From assembly GCA_964568675.1 (NCBI GenBank), contig CAZMQV010000080.1:1-13162 (forward strand): a stretch of 13,162 nucleotides of DNA, given 5' to 3'. The stretch comes from UPXZ01 sp964568675 (GTDB lineage Bacteria; Bacteroidota; Bacteroidia; Bacteroidales; Paludibacteraceae). Both the position numbers and the translations under genes were made by a program. The notes under the pieces were generated by a model. The model saw only the letters and a program-made list of their open reading frames with translations. It made no database searches and was not told the DNA's origin. Positions 13,084 to 13,162 of this stretch are shown piece by piece. Each line of letters opens with the position of its first letter. The stretch's first letter is position 1.

Positions 13084-13162
13084 GGAAAGCTGCCAGAGTG
13101 GTCGAATGGGCTTGACTCGAAATCAAGTGTACGGGTAACTGTACCGGGGGTTCGAATCCCTC
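13084..13162 (+). tRNA. tRNA-Ser(CGA), 3' end cut by the window
   Basis: The sequence starts GGAAAGC (acceptor 5' strand), then TG and a D-arm around CCAGAGTGGTCGAATGGG. The anticodon stem CTTGA/TCAAG encloses the loop CTCGAAA, with anticodon CGA at 13118-13120, reading the serine codon UCG. The long variable arm TGTACGGGTAACTGTA is characteristic of serine tRNAs. The T-arm GGGGG-TTCGAAT-CCCTC closes with one G-T wobble. The window stops exactly at the end of the T-stem, so the 3' acceptor strand, expected to begin GCTTTCC, lies outside. Confidence 0.93.

Overview
The window looks like chromosomal DNA of an anaerobic, fermentative member of the Bacteroidota, most likely Bacteroidales (Paludibacter-like). 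The evidence is the AT-rich intergenic DNA, weak or absent Shine-Dalgarno sequences, several matches to the Bacteroidota promoter form TTTG-N19-21-TAnnTTTG, and the kind of proteins encoded. The species assignment is inference; no rRNA or marker gene is present.

Layout. 1-141: intergenic DNA with one copy of a dispersed-type repeat. 178-1593 (+): ArcD-type amino-acid antiporter. 1653-2330 (-): Crp/Fnr regulator, convergent with the antiporter and divergent from a sulfur-relay pair. 2331-2468: divergent regulatory region with a perfect 16-bp TGTGA/TCACA palindrome and promoters on both strands. 2469-3347 (+): DsrE2-like and TusA-like sulfur-carrier proteins, ending in a hairpin. 3571-8554 (+): a five-gene cluster for a Qmo/Hdr-like electron-transfer complex: free-standing MvhD-like protein, QmoA-like flavoprotein, QmoB-like flavoprotein, small winged-helix protein, QmoC-like membrane Fe-S/cytochrome protein. 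It ends in a terminator. 8555-9495: a gene-free stretch of about 940 bases holding an array of ten 42-43 bp repeats. 9496-9690 (+): small ferredoxin with terminator. 9905-12839 (-): four housekeeping genes, each with its own signals: inorganic pyrophosphatase, Bcp peroxiredoxin, GlsB/YeaQ-type membrane protein and NADP-type glutamate dehydrogenase. 13084-13162 (+): tRNA-Ser(CGA), cut by the window end.

How the genes may work together. TusA- and DsrE2-type proteins carry protein-bound sulfane sulfur. The adjacent complex has two HdrA-type flavoproteins, an MvhD-like electron-transfer protein and a quinone-facing membrane subunit. It resembles the QmoABC module of sulfate reducers, but no AprAB, DsrAB, HdrB-type CCG protein or hydrogenase is visible here. 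The most interesting reading is a Crp-controlled sulfur-relay/quinone-linked redox module of unknown terminal substrate in a non-sulfate-reducing bacterium. That is inference from families and context; the flanking antiporter, ferredoxin and housekeeping genes are ordinary.
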